A stretch of 60,000 nucleotides of DNA from Phoronis australis (Eukaryota; Phoronida; Phoronidae), in contig NMRA01000207.1 of assembly GCA_002633005.1 (NCBI GenBank), positions 397,470-457,469 on the forward strand, read 5' to 3'. The notes beneath the pieces were generated by a model that saw only the letters and a program-made list of their open reading frames with translations, had not been told where the DNA came from and did no database searches. Every line of letters begins with the position of its first letter. The first letter of the stretch is position 1. A program made the position numbers and the translations under genes. Below are positions 29,498-43,300 of the stretch, piece after piece.

Positions 29498-32400
29498 CGC
29501 CATAAGTGACTATTACCCAATATGCAGGAACCTGACTTAGTGCAAATTGCTTGAATGTGTCTTTGTATGGCCCAACAAAGGCCTGTTTTCATTGGTCTAA
29601 GGTGTTAGTCTTTCTGTTTGGAAGAGTAAGTATTTCCAGTTTTGTGCAAATGACGGCGGGGGTAATCATATGACTAGTCCTGATTGTCTCGTGCTGTCGT
29701 TGGCGAACTTTGTTTATTTTGTTGTTTGTACCACATGAAGAGTTTTGCAAATTGTGTTATTAATGGTTTAACCAAGTTCATTTGTTTTAATTTAGTTACC
29801 GCAAGAGGGTCAGGAAAGTTTTTTGCTTATTATCGAACATTGGAATTCGTAGACATGATGCAAGGTAGTCGACATGTGCTCAATGCGCTAGATACGTGTG
29901 AGAGTGGGCTGACTCTTGTATGAATGGTGTTTAGATATAAGTGGTCTGCCCACCTGTCATGCACTCAAAATTATTTTTTATGTGAGATTTGGGCCAAGAC
30001 GAGCAAATTTTACTCCAAGCAGGCTCAAAGGTTGACTAATTGCATGTGAATTGTCAAATTTCAAGTTGAGATTCTCGTTCAGTCCAGTGATCGCTGGATC
30101 TGGTTGAGGATGCTCGTTGAAAATCTGTCAATTTCACTTTGTTGGTTATGTATGCATTTCTCTTTAGCCTCGTGTTCTGGGATATTTTGAAGGGTTAGTC
30201 GCTGATGTTGGCGTAAAAATAAAAAAAAAAATTTCATTAACTAACTGTAACTGTAATAGTGAAAGCATGCTCATGTAGTGAAGACATGTTTTGGTAGTCC
30301 TGGGTGTGCCACAGTTGGCCCTGTTGCAAGTCTTACAACCAGGCTGTAAGATGTATCAACAGGAGCCTCTTTAATGGAAGGTTCAGCTCCCTCACGGAAT
30401 ATTATTAACAGTGTTCTAGCTCCATCTGTTGATCTTCAGTTCAGAAGTAGCAGTATCTCGCATCAAACATGTTGGTACGTTAGCTCCCGCCTCCCACTGA
30501 AGTCCAATAAAAGGTTAAAGCCTCATAGAGCCAGTCTTCTAAAAACATTGAAAACTTCTGAGAGCAAATTTTAAGGAGTTTTAGTGTGGGGTGGTCGCCG
30601 TGTTGGCTTTCCAGATTTTTACCAATAAGTGAAAACTAATGTTTGCAGATTAGCAGGTAAGGTTTTGTGGGGTATCCCATGTGTCTCGAGCTACTTATGC
30701 CGTCAAGTCCATTGCGCATACAGTGTCTACGTCTACCTGTAAAAAGGTTAATTAGATGTAAATGTCAATCAGTGCAGAACTCACAGTTGCCCTCTTACAG
30801 GCACAATTTTGACAAAGTGTGACTTTGGCAGTGTGAATGTGAACGCGTATTGTACGAGATGTTGCTTTCATGTTTTCTGTTCAATCTGCATCACGCTTCT
30901 CATTTGTAGAGTGATGGAGCAACACTATTGAGATGTGCTCTTCTAGCAGCTTAGGCTTATTTCTTTTAAACTGTTAATTCATTTCCTGGAAACATTTCTT
31001 GGAAATTAGGTTTGTTTATTTCCTGTTGGACCAAGGGATGCAGCTCGCATTGTTAAGAGAAGGGCTTGATTTTTGTTATACATTTCAATGGACAGATGGC
31101 ATTGTGTTGTATATGAATAAGTAAATGGTACACAGTTGTAAATGGGTCATTTAATAAACATTTTAAAGGAATTTTGTTGTAAATTAGATCCATTCAATTA
31201 AAGCGGTTATAAACCCACCTGGGCTACGTTGAGATACTAAAACTTGATTTTAGGTATTTACTGTATAGAAATCTAGTCTTACAAAGAAGTCTAATTTGAG
31301 CATTAAGTGCCGTCCACACACAGTCTACCCTAATACAACTTGCACTCATGCAACTTACCACACTTGTACGTGGAGCGTCCACACACACATACTTGATAAC
31401 TCGGGTAAGACGTAAGTTGTCGCTCTATACGTGGCAATGAACGCCTAATGCGAGTGCAGCGCACAAAAGAAAACCCATCTGTAAGTAACCGCACCTTATA
31501 ATTACTTCCACCCTACCTCACTTTTGTGGCCGCACAGCAATTACAAGTTACCCTAGAACAAGTTACCATACCTCCATAAGGTGGAGTTAGTTGTCACAAG
31601 AGGGTTAAAATGCACCGCGTTGAATACTGTCCAAACAGCACTCTAAACTTGGGGCAAATCATTCCAGGAGTAACTGGTTCTAGGGTAAGTCTGAGTGGAC
31701 AGCACTTTAGTTTTGTTGGTGGCGGATGAAGAGTTCCTATCTGCTTTAAGAATGGTGTAAATTTTGCTCATTCTTTTGAGAATTGTACAAGTTATGTCAT
31801 TAGAATGTAACCTTCTCAAAGTAAGAAAGGCTGACCACTCCAATTTAGAATAGGACAGGAGATATTCGCAAGTCTAACAAGCTTGCACAGGTGAAAAATT
31901 TTATCACACCTCCGATTTGCCTTCTCATTCCGACCGCACATGGACACTGCATAACAAATGCATATAACTTTTATAAAACAACTTTGTATTTAATAAATAA
32001 CAACAGACAAGTACAATAAAAGTTTTTCAGTGAAAGACAATTTTTATGTGAATGTGAGACTATATATAAAGTAGTGAACCCTTATATCCAGTATCTTCAT
32101 ATAAGTAACATAGACAATATATCTCAACAACTAACCTTGCATCATGTCCAAACAGTGTTTTTACCTTTAAATAGATGGTGAATTCTTCAATACAATCAAA
32201 AGTAGTGTTAAGTAAACTAAAAAGGAGCCAGAATGAAGTCGTACAGGTATAAGTGAAAAATATATATGGCATACCAGTTGCCACATTGGCCATGTTCATC
32301 ATTTTCATACACTGCAACAATTTTTCGCATGGTCGCCAACAGATGGCACTAAATTGGTTCAATGTCCACAACATCTTGCAGCTCTCCTACCCACTGTTCA

Positions 32401-33167
32401 AAATCTCTATAGGGTACTGGCAGCCTCCTGAATACTTTTCTGAATGCAGCTAGACATACATCAGAACAGACATAGAATGGAAAAAAATTGCTGCTGCTAA
32501 AATATATTTGACAAACAGCTTATTATACACAAAAATCATCACAACTTGTGATTATAACTAGATAATTAGGCCAAAATATGTTTCAGTGATAAGTCTTAGG
32601 CCCCAATGATTTCTTAAAAATAACATCACTGATAGAAATTGGCCACATCATAACACCAGGATCATCGGTCATATTATAAACAAATTACAGAAATATTAAA
32701 ATACAGTCCCTTATCATCAATGACTTGTATAAAAAATTACATCATGTCACTTCAAAAACGTTCCATTTAGAAAGACAAAATTTAAACACTAATTTAATAA
32801 ACTACATCACTTACAGAAACAGGTCTCCATGGTTTAATACACCGAGGGTCACAAAAATTAATCAAAAGATACTAATTCTCACAATTTCTTAAATTTTGCG
32901 TTTACCTAATGTTAGCACTAACTTATAGAACAAAAAATTCTCAAATGGCACTGACGGTGTATTTGGGCGACCAAGACGACAGCAACTGATGAAATAATAT
33001 AAAAATAACACATCAGTGATTGACATGTGAATTATTGCTCCTGTGTACTTGAACTGTGCTGAATTATTTAATATGTCTCACTTATCTGTGCAACTACTGG
33101 GTCTTGGTGCTAAATAGCACTAATCTAGCCATTAAGGTACAGTGGTGTACATAGTTGAAGACATTGT

Positions 33168-33250
33168 GCTTCACAGTACAGTACAGTGCAGTGCAGTGCA
33201 GTGCAGTGCAGTGCAGTGCAGTATGGTACGGTACGGTACAGTGCAGTAGG
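33168..33250 (+). repeat. CAGTG/CAGTA/GGTAC pentamer microsatellite
   Basis: About eight uninterrupted GTGCA/CAGTG pentamers followed by GGTAC variants. The sequence between here and 33421 is a decayed continuation of the same array. Confidence 0.85.
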
Positions 33251-33420
33251 TTAACTATTATACAATACTGCAGTAAAATATTGTATTGTGTAGTACATAA
33301 TTTACAACATAGTATAATAAAGAACAGCACAGAGTAATGCAATACAGAAATTACAGTACCGAACAGTAAAGTGAAGCACAGTACAGTGTAAAGAATTATG
33401 ATTAGTATTGTAAAGTAGTG

Positions 33421-33532
33421 CAGTACAGAACAGTACAGTACAGCATGATACAGTACAGTACAGTACAATACAGTACAGTACAGTACAGTACAGTACAGTA
33501 CAGTACAGTACAGTACAGTACAGTACAGTACA
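33421..33532 (+). repeat. CAGTA pentamer microsatellite
   Basis: About 20 CAGTA units with rare changes. A pentamer contains no stop in most frames, which explains the long overlapping open frames on both strands here; none is a gene. Confidence 0.92.
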
Positions 33533-33864
33533 ATTCTGTATGTTCAAGTACTACACTGTACTCATGTCACACTACTTCTAGCTCATTAACAATGTCACAG
33601 TCTTTGTATCCTGCATCAAAATAGTCGATCATACAGCTCCAAATTGAGTGCATGTACCTTACTATGGAACTCAGCAAAATGGCCTAACCTAGGTACATAC
33701 GCCTATATGTGGGACATTTGAGAGGAGAAACCTTGGAAAAAAACCGTGTTGATCCACACATAGGCGCATGTGGCAATTTTCAGGGTTATGCAGTTGGCCA
33801 GCGAGAACAGTAGATTAACATTCTGATTTTATGATAAAGGCTGGTTGACATCTTTGCTCAATGG

Positions 33865-34138
33865 GATGGGAAACTTTCAGGAAGCAATTTGGGCTGATCA
33901 CATGGGGCCGGTGACTCACAGCGCCACTTAGCTGTACAAGGCCTTACTTTGTCTTCGCAAAAAGTGGCACAGGGGAACAGCTTGACTTCATGAAAGGGCG
34001 CTTTTACAATGTATGTGACCAGACGTGATGCATTTCAACCAAAGTTAAAAAGTGCCATCTCGTCCTCTAGAGGTCACTGGTATCTGGTCCCCTGTGATTA
34101 GTTGCCACAATGCTATTTCAAAGTGTCCCCTTAGACTA
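33865..34138 (+). repeat. Interspersed repeat, copy A (partner at 42100-42430)
   Basis: Shared landmarks in the same order: TTTCAGGAAGCAAT, GGCTGATCAC, CGCCAC.T.GCTGTACAAGG, GCTTGACTTCA, CAATGTATGTG and GTGCTA.TT.AAAGT. Similarity is about 70-75 percent by eye. Not coding. Confidence 0.65.
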
Positions 34139-34223
34139 AAGAACAACTGATCTGACTTAAATGTCACAAACTACACTGAGATGAGTCTCTCCCGTCTCAA
34201 AGAACAGCGAGTATGATAGAAAA

Positions 34224-34378
34224 TTACACCCGCCGAACTTCAACTTTGATAACACCCTCTGGCTGTGACTTGAGGAAGTTCCATGCTTGATGATGGGTGA
34301 AAGTAGAGAAGTCCACTCCATTGGCTTGAATGATTTCATCGCCGACTGATAGTATGCCCTTTAGAGTCATGATGCTAC
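34224..34378 (-). CDS. PDZ scaffold last exon: C-terminal half of PDZ5
   Basis: Encodes GSIMTLKGILSVGDEIIQAN, then HHQAWNFLKSQPEGVIKVEV, RRV and TAA (34226-34224). GDEI.Q and AWN.LK..P.G match the end of IL-16. The protein ends right after the PDZ fold, without the short tail of the vertebrate cytokine. Confidence 0.9.
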
Positions 34379-37300
34379 CTGTCAGATGTAAAATTTGTGA
34401 AATGCATTAAAAAATTCGTACTACTTGGGTTCTCTGTCACATTTTCCACCATGCAGGAACAAGCTGAGATCAATAAATAAAGTTAAGTATTCTATATCAA
34501 ATGTAAGGTTATTCTTACAGGAGGTGGGTACAATCTAAAATGCCTACAAACACAGCACTATGATTTCTAACCTAGCTATATACGGACTATACCTTTAAAG
34601 ATTCGCTTCACTCTGATTGGCTGTGGCCCAAGCGGTGACTCTCTTCCACCCTCCAGACAGAAGCCGAGTCCTGTCTTTCCCTTAGGCAGGTCCACGACCA
34701 CAGTGTCACCAACGTCACGTGATTTGGTATCACGAGGCAGAGTTTCATGTGGTATAGTATCGATGGTTGTTGTTGGCACTGGTGAAGTGCTGGACAGGTC
34801 CTGCTCATCCAAGCACCTTGCTGGATTATCTGGATAACAGCAAGTCACTAATTAGTCATACACCACAGTAAGCCAGACAAAACAATGTACCACTGGTCTA
34901 TACTTGAAAGAATTGAATATAAAAATAAAAATACAAATATTGGGGGCAAGAGCCATCTTTTCAAACACTTTGTGAAAGAGATAATTCTTTCAGATTATTA
35001 TAATATACATCAAACCTTTCCATACCAAGATTGACAGTAATCTCCACCTTAAAAAGACGATTCAGGACATCGTCAAGAAAAAGTCTTGAGGATTTATCAC
35101 ATTTGATTAGGTTGACCAACCCTGCCAAAATTGGGCACCTTCATAACACCCAGTTCGGTAGATGGAAGAAACTAAAAAAATTATAACAAGGACAAGTTTG
35201 AGTCTAGTCATCGCTAAGACAGTCATACATTGGCAAATGTGTCGTGATTTACAAAGGTGGGCTTTCAACATGAATGTGAACAGCAACTATGATCACACTT
35301 ACAAAAATACAGCGTCGCCTTGGAAATAATGTGTCTACGACTCACCACTTTAATTATGACCTCACTTTTCTAGAGTCAATCTATCTTTTTCATAGTTTTC
35401 AAGCTGACACCATAACTAGGAAGGAAAAGCCCTTTTTCAAATAATACAACGTTCTATTTGATGAAACCATAGTACAAGCATTACCGTGACTGACGGCTGG
35501 GCTCAACACCAGCACCACCTGTTGACGGGAGGTGGATAATTTTCTCATCGCCTCATCCTGAGACAGGCCCTTCAGTGTCTCACCATTCACAGACAGGAGG
35601 AAATGGCCGACATGGACATGCTCGGTCTGAGCGACACTATTGGGTTCAATTGTAGACACCTGAAGTGAGTTGAAAGATGACATTAATTTTGATATGATCG
35701 TAAAGTTGGCAATAACAACCATGTTACTGTTACCATAGAAACACTCCAGGGTTCTCATTCATGAAGTCTTTTTAGGCTCCACATAATTATTTCTGAAAAA
35801 TAAATTATTTCAACTAAGCACCAAACCAAGTCTCAGAGAATATGATGCGCATGACTGGTAACTCTATAACGTGATGTATTCATAATTATTTGGTTAAACA
35901 TTCTCTATAATTATGAAGCAAGACCAAATTTTTATATTAACTCTTAAGTCACTGTCATGAAACAGTTCCCAGAAATAAATATGGAGACTTCTTGGGTCTT
36001 ATCAGTACCTAAACGATTCATGTTGTTGCACCAAGCTGCTAATTGTTGCATTGTGAACGGACTTGCAAAGCAAGATGTGATTTTCTGCAAAAAGCTTAGA
36101 GTAATAATGGCCGTCCAAGTAATCATGTTTCATATCACAGCCTACCTTGAAACTACCACCATCAGCAGGTGCTAAGCCAATGCCTATAGACTCGTGCGCT
36201 TGTTTATGAAGTACTACGACCCTAATAGGTGTATCGTCGTCAACCCCATTCTCATCCAGGGAGCGATTAGCCTCCGCCAGAAGCTCAGCCAGCTCATCCT
36301 ACAAAAGAAAAACGTAGATCTGATGGAGTCCAACGGTCTGTTAATAATAAGAAAAAAATAAAGCACTCAAAAACTATCATTTTTCTTTGGATGTAAAAGA
36401 TTTTCCAAGTCCTTTGTGGCTGAAATAAAGGTATTTCAACTGAATTATATGTATTTTGATATTTAACAAAACTTACCAGATACCTAGATAGCCAGACAAA
36501 ACATAGAACATCCAAGAACACATTTTTGAGATATAATACAAACTTTACTTATAAGTCAACATTCATGTTGTAGGTTGACCCACATAAGGCTTTTAGTTAG
36601 TTTTCCAAGCTTTAGCATTACGTGAAATGAATGACCCAATAACTGCTTAACACCATTCCAAGACAGACACAGACACGCGCATGCACACACTCACATTCAA
36701 ACCACATACTTGAGATATAAGTGACCCCACAGATGCCATGGATGCTGACAATGATTGGTGCAGGCTGTCGGCGTCGCTGGTACTGGTCAGAGACCATGTG
36801 CGCTTGCTACGTGGTGTCCATAGCAACTGGCTACCATGACTACCACCAAACACATCACTGGCACTACTCAGGCTTAGTCCTTCACTGCTTGAACTCTGCG
36901 TGAGGTCAACAACAGGGGGAGCCTCATCCACTTTAATCTTGGGTTGAGCAGATGGCACATCATCTTCTGAGGTCATGTGTAAGGTGCCAACATGGCTTTT
37001 ATCTGCACAGACCTCAGTACTAGCATAGACCTCAGTACTCAGATTGGAGACAGTATTTTCCTTCTTTGCAGTTAATTGTTTAGCACTAAGATTCAATGGC
37101 TGAAATTTTTTCAGAGGCAGAAGATTTGATTTCAATTTATGTGCTGTATCAACATTCCCAAAATTTTCAGTAATTCGCTTAACATTGCCCTTTTGTCGAT
37201 TGGTGTCAGCAGCATCACCGTCACACTTAATTTCGGAATGTTGTCGACTTTCTTTTGATGAATCTTGCAACGATACAGATTTGATTACAGGTGTCGCCAC

Positions 37301-40300
37301 AGTGCCTAATTTTGGCAGCTTCCTCAGGACTGACTGATTTGTACCTGTTCCCAAGGTTGGTTTCTTTGAGGGTAGTTGCAAGCCCTTTAGTTTACTAGCA
37401 CTATTTGGTTTTGCTAAAACAGCAGTCTTCTCAGATGAACCGACCTTCAGTTCAGGAACTTTAAATTTGCTGTCGTCACGCAAAAACATGTTCATCTTGT
37501 TGTTTGGCTTAAGACCGGTGCTTCGGAGGAATGAGGACCTCCCAAGTGAACCAAAAGTCTTCACTTCGAATCCCTCATCACTTGAAGTTGTGGTCGCATT
37601 ATCACCTGTGTTGTTCTCAGCAGAAAGATTAAGCATTTTAATATCACCAGTTCTACATGTATCACTATGCACACTACGGGGTGCTGATGTATCATCCTTC
37701 AGTTTTGCACTATTGGCTGGCACTTGATGCAGTTCTGATTTTGACGTGGGACGTTTGACATGCAAAGAGACACTCTTCTGTGCCAAAATATTATAACTGT
37801 TCTTCGAAGGAACATCATCAGAGGACTTATTTCTATGTGTTGGAGTCACGTCACTATCCAAGTTCTCCGTATCATTTCCAGGATCTCCATTGGTTGATGC
37901 ATCGGGCAAATTTGACTTGTCTGAGCTGTTTCCTTCCTTTGCGTCCAGGGACGAGTGATTATTCATTGCTGTTTCTGATAATTCCATACCTTCATCAATG
38001 CAAGTAACTTTGACATCTGAGCTTAAGCATTCATCAGCAACTTCATGTCCAGTCCCTGAGACATCTTCCAACTGGCGCTCATTGGTCACCTCCGTTGTGT
38101 TCATTGGTTCAAAAATGACCTCAGATGAGCAAGTGTCAGTTTCATGGAGGTCAAGACTAGCTGCGCTTTGGTTTGAAGTAAGCTCGATGCTTAATTCTTT
38201 ACTCTCAACAGAATCCGCATCATTATGCACAATGTCTTGAGTCTTCTCAACACCGGCAGAAGACACCTTTGAAATGTTATTCTGATAAGCAACATCAGAA
38301 ACATTTGCTATTTTACTCCTTTCCAGTTTGAACTCGTATGCTGCCTTGGGAGTATCAGATTTCATAGCAGATCTAACGTCTCCACCAAAATTATGGTCTA
38401 TGCTTTCCGAAGCATTTGTGTGATCAACATCAGTGATTGCAATTTCTTTCACACTTTCTCTTGGTTGACAGCCAGCTTTATGCATCAGCTGTGAAACTTC
38501 TAAAGTCCCTGAAGTCATTTTGAGATCAACATCATTGTCTGTTTCTCCTTTCACAGGCTCATTTGATTTTATTTCGACCTGCTGACTTCTTTGTGAGGTT
38601 TCTGGTGGACGTATAAACAGAGCTGCAAGAGGATGAATGTCTTTGCTACTCCTGTTTTTATTACTGGAGCCATTTTGTGCGGAACTATTTTTACAAACCG
38701 GAGGTGACGATTCATCGCCATCCGGTGGTGATCTAATTCCAGACGGAGGCTGAAGAGTGGACGAGTCATCAGTGCTTGTGTCGGAGGAAGACAGCTGAGT
38801 TACTTCATGAGGACTACTGGCTCTAGAACTATCGCTTTTTCCATCTAAGCATGGTCTACTTTTAAGAATTCCTGAAACAATAAAATGGTAATGCATTTTT
38901 GCTTATCATGTCCCTTGGGACAATTACTTTGTCACAAAGCTCATACTGAGATATTGCAAAATCAATACTTAGTCACCAATCACATACTAAACAGTAGAAT
39001 ACCATTACTATTAATTTTTTGAACCAACACACAAATTGTAAATAAAATTAAAAAGGTTTTACATATTTGAAATTAGTAGAAAACAAGCTACGCTAAGAAT
39101 TCTCGAAATTAGGAAAGTGAAAAATTAATTATTTTGCTCAAGTAAGGAGCTTGTCTCACATTCTAGAAAAAAGCAATATTGTCCGTACCAAGAATCACAC
39201 TTTGTTGACTGAAAACTCACTGTCCGAAATTTGAGAAATATGTTGAACACCAAAATCACCCAAATTACAAAATCAAGAGAAAGAATATTTTGCAGGTCAA
39301 ACGAGTTTTTGTGTCTCAAATTCTAAAGACTGTCCCAAATTGGAAGAATTTTTACCGTACATAGGTAAGTTTACACTCTCCAATGATGACACATATATTG
39401 TGTGTGAAAAGGGTATTTGGTAAAACACTACAACTAGAGGATGCCGCCTGAATGGTAAAAATGGCCACCACCAAGCTTATAGGAAGGGAGAAGATTACTG
39501 TAAGTAAACTGAAGCTATGTTATTACACTCTACTGGTGGGTTTTGGAACTTCAACCTGGGATTTCTATTTCAGTCTCAATCGTTACTATGTTTGGACACC
39601 AAAATGGGATGTAACCCCTCACTAAGAGAATGAGATATCTTTATTCTCTACTGGTTATAACAATTTAAAACAGATTCATAGACTACGTCCACAATAGATC
39701 TAACCCATCTGCAGCTACTTGTCACCGTGTTCATACTTAGTACTCCACACTAATGAAATTATTCATTCCACAATGACTGCATCGGAGTTGAAAAGTTTCT
39801 ACAACACAGTATAATATCATTGACAGTAACAAATTTGTGATTAACATCACTGGAGTTGCACGGCAAATATATTCAAGAGACAATTCATAAAATGTTCCTG
39901 ATTTTCTGTGTATTAACTTTTACACGGTAACTTAAGGTGAAAGTTGATCACCATTCACACAATTTATTTTCAGAAGTCGGCCATTTGTCAAAATTTAATG
40001 AGAAACTAAAACATTCATTTTACAACTGCATACTTTTCAAAAAGATTTTGCATTTTTGGAAGTTATAGCTACGGTGATCAATGGTCATTAAAGGGAATTG
40101 GTGCACCAGACAACAATGCAGTTACTTGAGAACTCACAAAGCAAACTATGATTTGAGGGATGATCAAACACATCAACAAATATGTCAGGAATTACGTATT
40201 TGCTACGTATTTTTGATGTTTCTGTAATGGCATTGCGTAGCACCACAATGCTACATTTTTTCAGTAATTAAAACGCATTTTTGCCATGTTCATGATAAAG

Positions 40301-43300
40301 TCTTCAAACCTTCGTTTTGGCTTTTACTGGCAATCTCCTTTGTCGAAATCCAATATCATCAGCCCTGCTCGTCAGGGCCAAGAGGAGTTACCAAGGAATA
40401 AGACAATGCTCACAGTTACTAGAAGTAAGAGACTCTCATAGTAAGTAGGTACATGCAATGCATTTTGACACTTGACCATATTTTGACTTGTTTTCGTCAA
40501 TGCTATAAATTTTTTTACAAAAATTGCTGTGGTTAGAACAAAAAAATGATAACCGTGTGTGCATCACCACTGGACAGACATAATAAACTCATTAAAACTG
40601 TGCTGTTAAATGTGTTATTTCTCATAATATTAAATAGTCATGAGCTGTATGTGATCTCATTTTATTGTCTTATACACACCATTTTCTTCTCAGGGAGGCA
40701 AACTTAAACTACAATACTGTTATTAATAAACACTTTCTATCTCCTCAGTTTCTGAGCAATTGAATGAGGTAGTTAGTACATGACTCATAACTGAAAAATA
40801 TTTATTAACCACCGTCTATTTTTATGGTGGCTTTAAAAGGTCAACACAGAATTTTTCTCCAGTCCTATGGATATAATTGTCCATAATCGATAGTTAGCAG
40901 AAATCTAAAGATGTCCTTTTACAACTGCTGTAACTTTGACAGGAGCAATGCAGAGCATTGAAATGTGCCTACGAATGTACCGTAAACGGGGTGATTCTAG
41001 GGTTGTTTATCTGCATTATAAAATGGCCACTAGATGGTGCAAAAACGTCCAAAACGGGAACATGTCACCAGTTCTTTAATAGAAAACTACATACAAAAGT
41101 TCATAAAAATCTGTCAAGGAACTTCTGAGAAACAAAGGAAAACGGAAAAAAAATGAAATTGCCAATAGGGGGCTCAGCCTTCGTTGAATCCACCTGTAAG
41201 TCATCGTCTGTTGTTCGCTTCATATAACCACTAACCAAATTTAATAAAGATCGTGCACTAGGTTTATGAGATACAGCAATGGGTGCCAAATAAAACAAAA
41301 CTGTCACTAAGAGGTGCCACAGTAGTCGAAGTCATCATCGTCAACAATCCTCTTTACACTAAGAATGCCAATTTTCAAAACCATCCTTAGAATAGTTTGG
41401 TTGACAGAGGGGTGGATGCCAAAAATCACTCAAAATCAGCAAAAATGCCCATTAGGTGGCGCAAAATACCTAGATTCCATCCAAAAACGCAAGGATAGCA
41501 TCATCTCATCAATAGATTCCTATATGCCAAATTTCATAAAAATATGTTGAGGACCTTGAAGACAAAAAACTATAATTGCCACTAGGGGGCACACCAGTAG
41601 TCAAATCCGTCCGAAAATATGCGCATGCAGTCCCATCCACGAAAGGAACACATACGCAAAATTTCATGAACATACAAATATGTGGGCGCATAAAAAATGT
41701 ATGACTGTAAAAAGAAGAAGCACAGTCCTGTACTGACCAACCCCAAGACTTACTGCTTTTACCAGAAAAACAATAACTAAAAATCCGAAGGAAACTAATA
41801 ACCATGTGGTTAGTCCACAGTGTGTTGTGAAATAGCGATCACAAACACCTTACATTCGCGAGATGCAGAATATATAACATTTACCAAAATGTCACCAACA
41901 CTTACCTTCATTAGATGCCACGTCATCCAGAGTGGGCACACCCACAGACAGGTACAGACTGACTGTACCTCGAGGTACCAACTTCATTATATGTTGCACC
42001 TTAGTGTCCGACAGGTGACTCAGACACGTGCTGTTCAATGCCACTAGGTAATCTCCCACTCTGGAAATTTGCAAAAATGTCTCGGTTAAAATGGACTATG
42101 GAGGATTTTCAGGAAGCAATGGGGGCTGAGCACGTGATACTAGTAGTTAGTCTATCACATCAGCCATAATGGACAATGGAAGATTTTAGATTTTTCAGGA
42201 AGCAATGGAGACTGATCACGTGGGACTTGTAAATAGTCACATCGCCACCTGGCTGTACAAGGAGGTACCTCTTCTTTGCAGTGGGGACATGCTTGACTTC
42301 ACAAAGACATTTCCGCAGTGTATGTGGTAAGAAATGAGGGGCTTTAAACAAAAACGAAATTTCCTCATCTCCCAATAGTATGCGGTCTTACGCGATCAGT
42401 CCCGACAGTGCTACTTGAAAGTTTCCCATTTGGAGAAAGGACACTAAAAGAGCAGTTGAGGTTCAGGTTTGAATCCTGTGTTTGCTAGCAGAATATGGGA
42501 ACTGCATTTTCTCCAGTCTCTCTTTGCTCAGTCTTTGAGTCTCATGCAGTGCTAATTAGCTCAACGTGAAATCCGTAACTTCAAATTAGAATAAATCAAA
42601 TTAGTGGAGGGAATCTTCCCGTTGAAACAATTACTTAATATAAAATTCTACGATTCATTCCACAGTTTTACCGTGTGTACAGACTGAGGAATGCTAACTC
42701 GTCGTATAATAAAACCTAAAAAGTTCTACTCCAAAGCACAAACCAAAATAATAGTTTTCAAAGAAGACACTGCACAGAGCTTTAACGGAGTTCACAAAAA
42801 GAGCGAGAGTATCTAGGGTACTGATAAACAGCAGAGTCAAGCTTAAATGAGGCTAAACCAAAATGAAACTATTTCAAAAACGAGTTTGAAAACAGGACAT
42901 GAAGTACATATAAAATCTCTCTTTATGTTGCACTATGTCTATAACACAATATGGTAACACTTAAGACCAGTGTGTTTACTTTCGTCAGGGTAAAATGAAG
43001 CACTGAAAGGTGACCAGGTCAAACGATTTCAAAATTTCAACCACCTGACTGTTGGGCATCTAGCAAAAGACTGTTATGCATTAATTAGATCAACAAACTG
43101 TAACTAAAAGAACTTACTTAACGCAGCCAGACCTGCCCACTGGTCCTGACCTCTTGACCTCAGAGACGACAAAGTGGCCATTCCTTGCCTTGACGCTGAT
43201 GCCCAATCCTAGAATACCTTTCATAACATCGATCTGGAAGATGCCCATTTCGCTGCGTGAGCCATGGGCAACAGGTTTAAGCTGAGAGACTGAACTAGTT

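Larger units (their letters stand above)
28139..34223. other. GOLPH3 3' UTR and convergent intergenic region
   Basis: 6 kb between the GOLPH3 stop and the stop of the PDZ gene on the other strand. AATAAA on the plus strand at about 30214 and 31153 could end the GOLPH3 transcript. It holds a hairpin (29428), degenerate CAGTG/CAGTA arrays (33168-33532) and an interspersed repeat (33865). The antisense open frame at 28493-28909 has no recognisable content. A CTCF-like CCAACAGATGGCAC sits near 32336. Confidence 0.55.
38872..41905 (-). other. PDZ scaffold intron 4, repeat-rich
   Basis: 3 kb intron. Contains an interspersed repeat (39107) and the five-unit ~138-bp array with CTCF-like cores (41026-41690). 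The remaining ~1.6 kb is AT-rich and featureless to me. Confidence 0.7.

Noticed and set aside
31643-31843. Minus-strand frame ending SYSWNDLPQV, reminiscent of LINE tails
   Set aside because: Only a WNxLP-like fragment matches; too short and too weak without a database search.
33094-33624. Long overlapping open frames on both strands
   Set aside because: Produced by the CAGTA/CAGTG pentamer microsatellite.
41365-41805. Open frames on both strands around the 138-bp repeat array
   Set aside because: Repeat sequence without codon structure; no similarity seen.
42440-42570. Second tRNA-like SINE (GGTTTGAATCC near 42465)
   Set aside because: Only a one-mismatch B box; no A box at a proper distance and little similarity to the copy at 1600.
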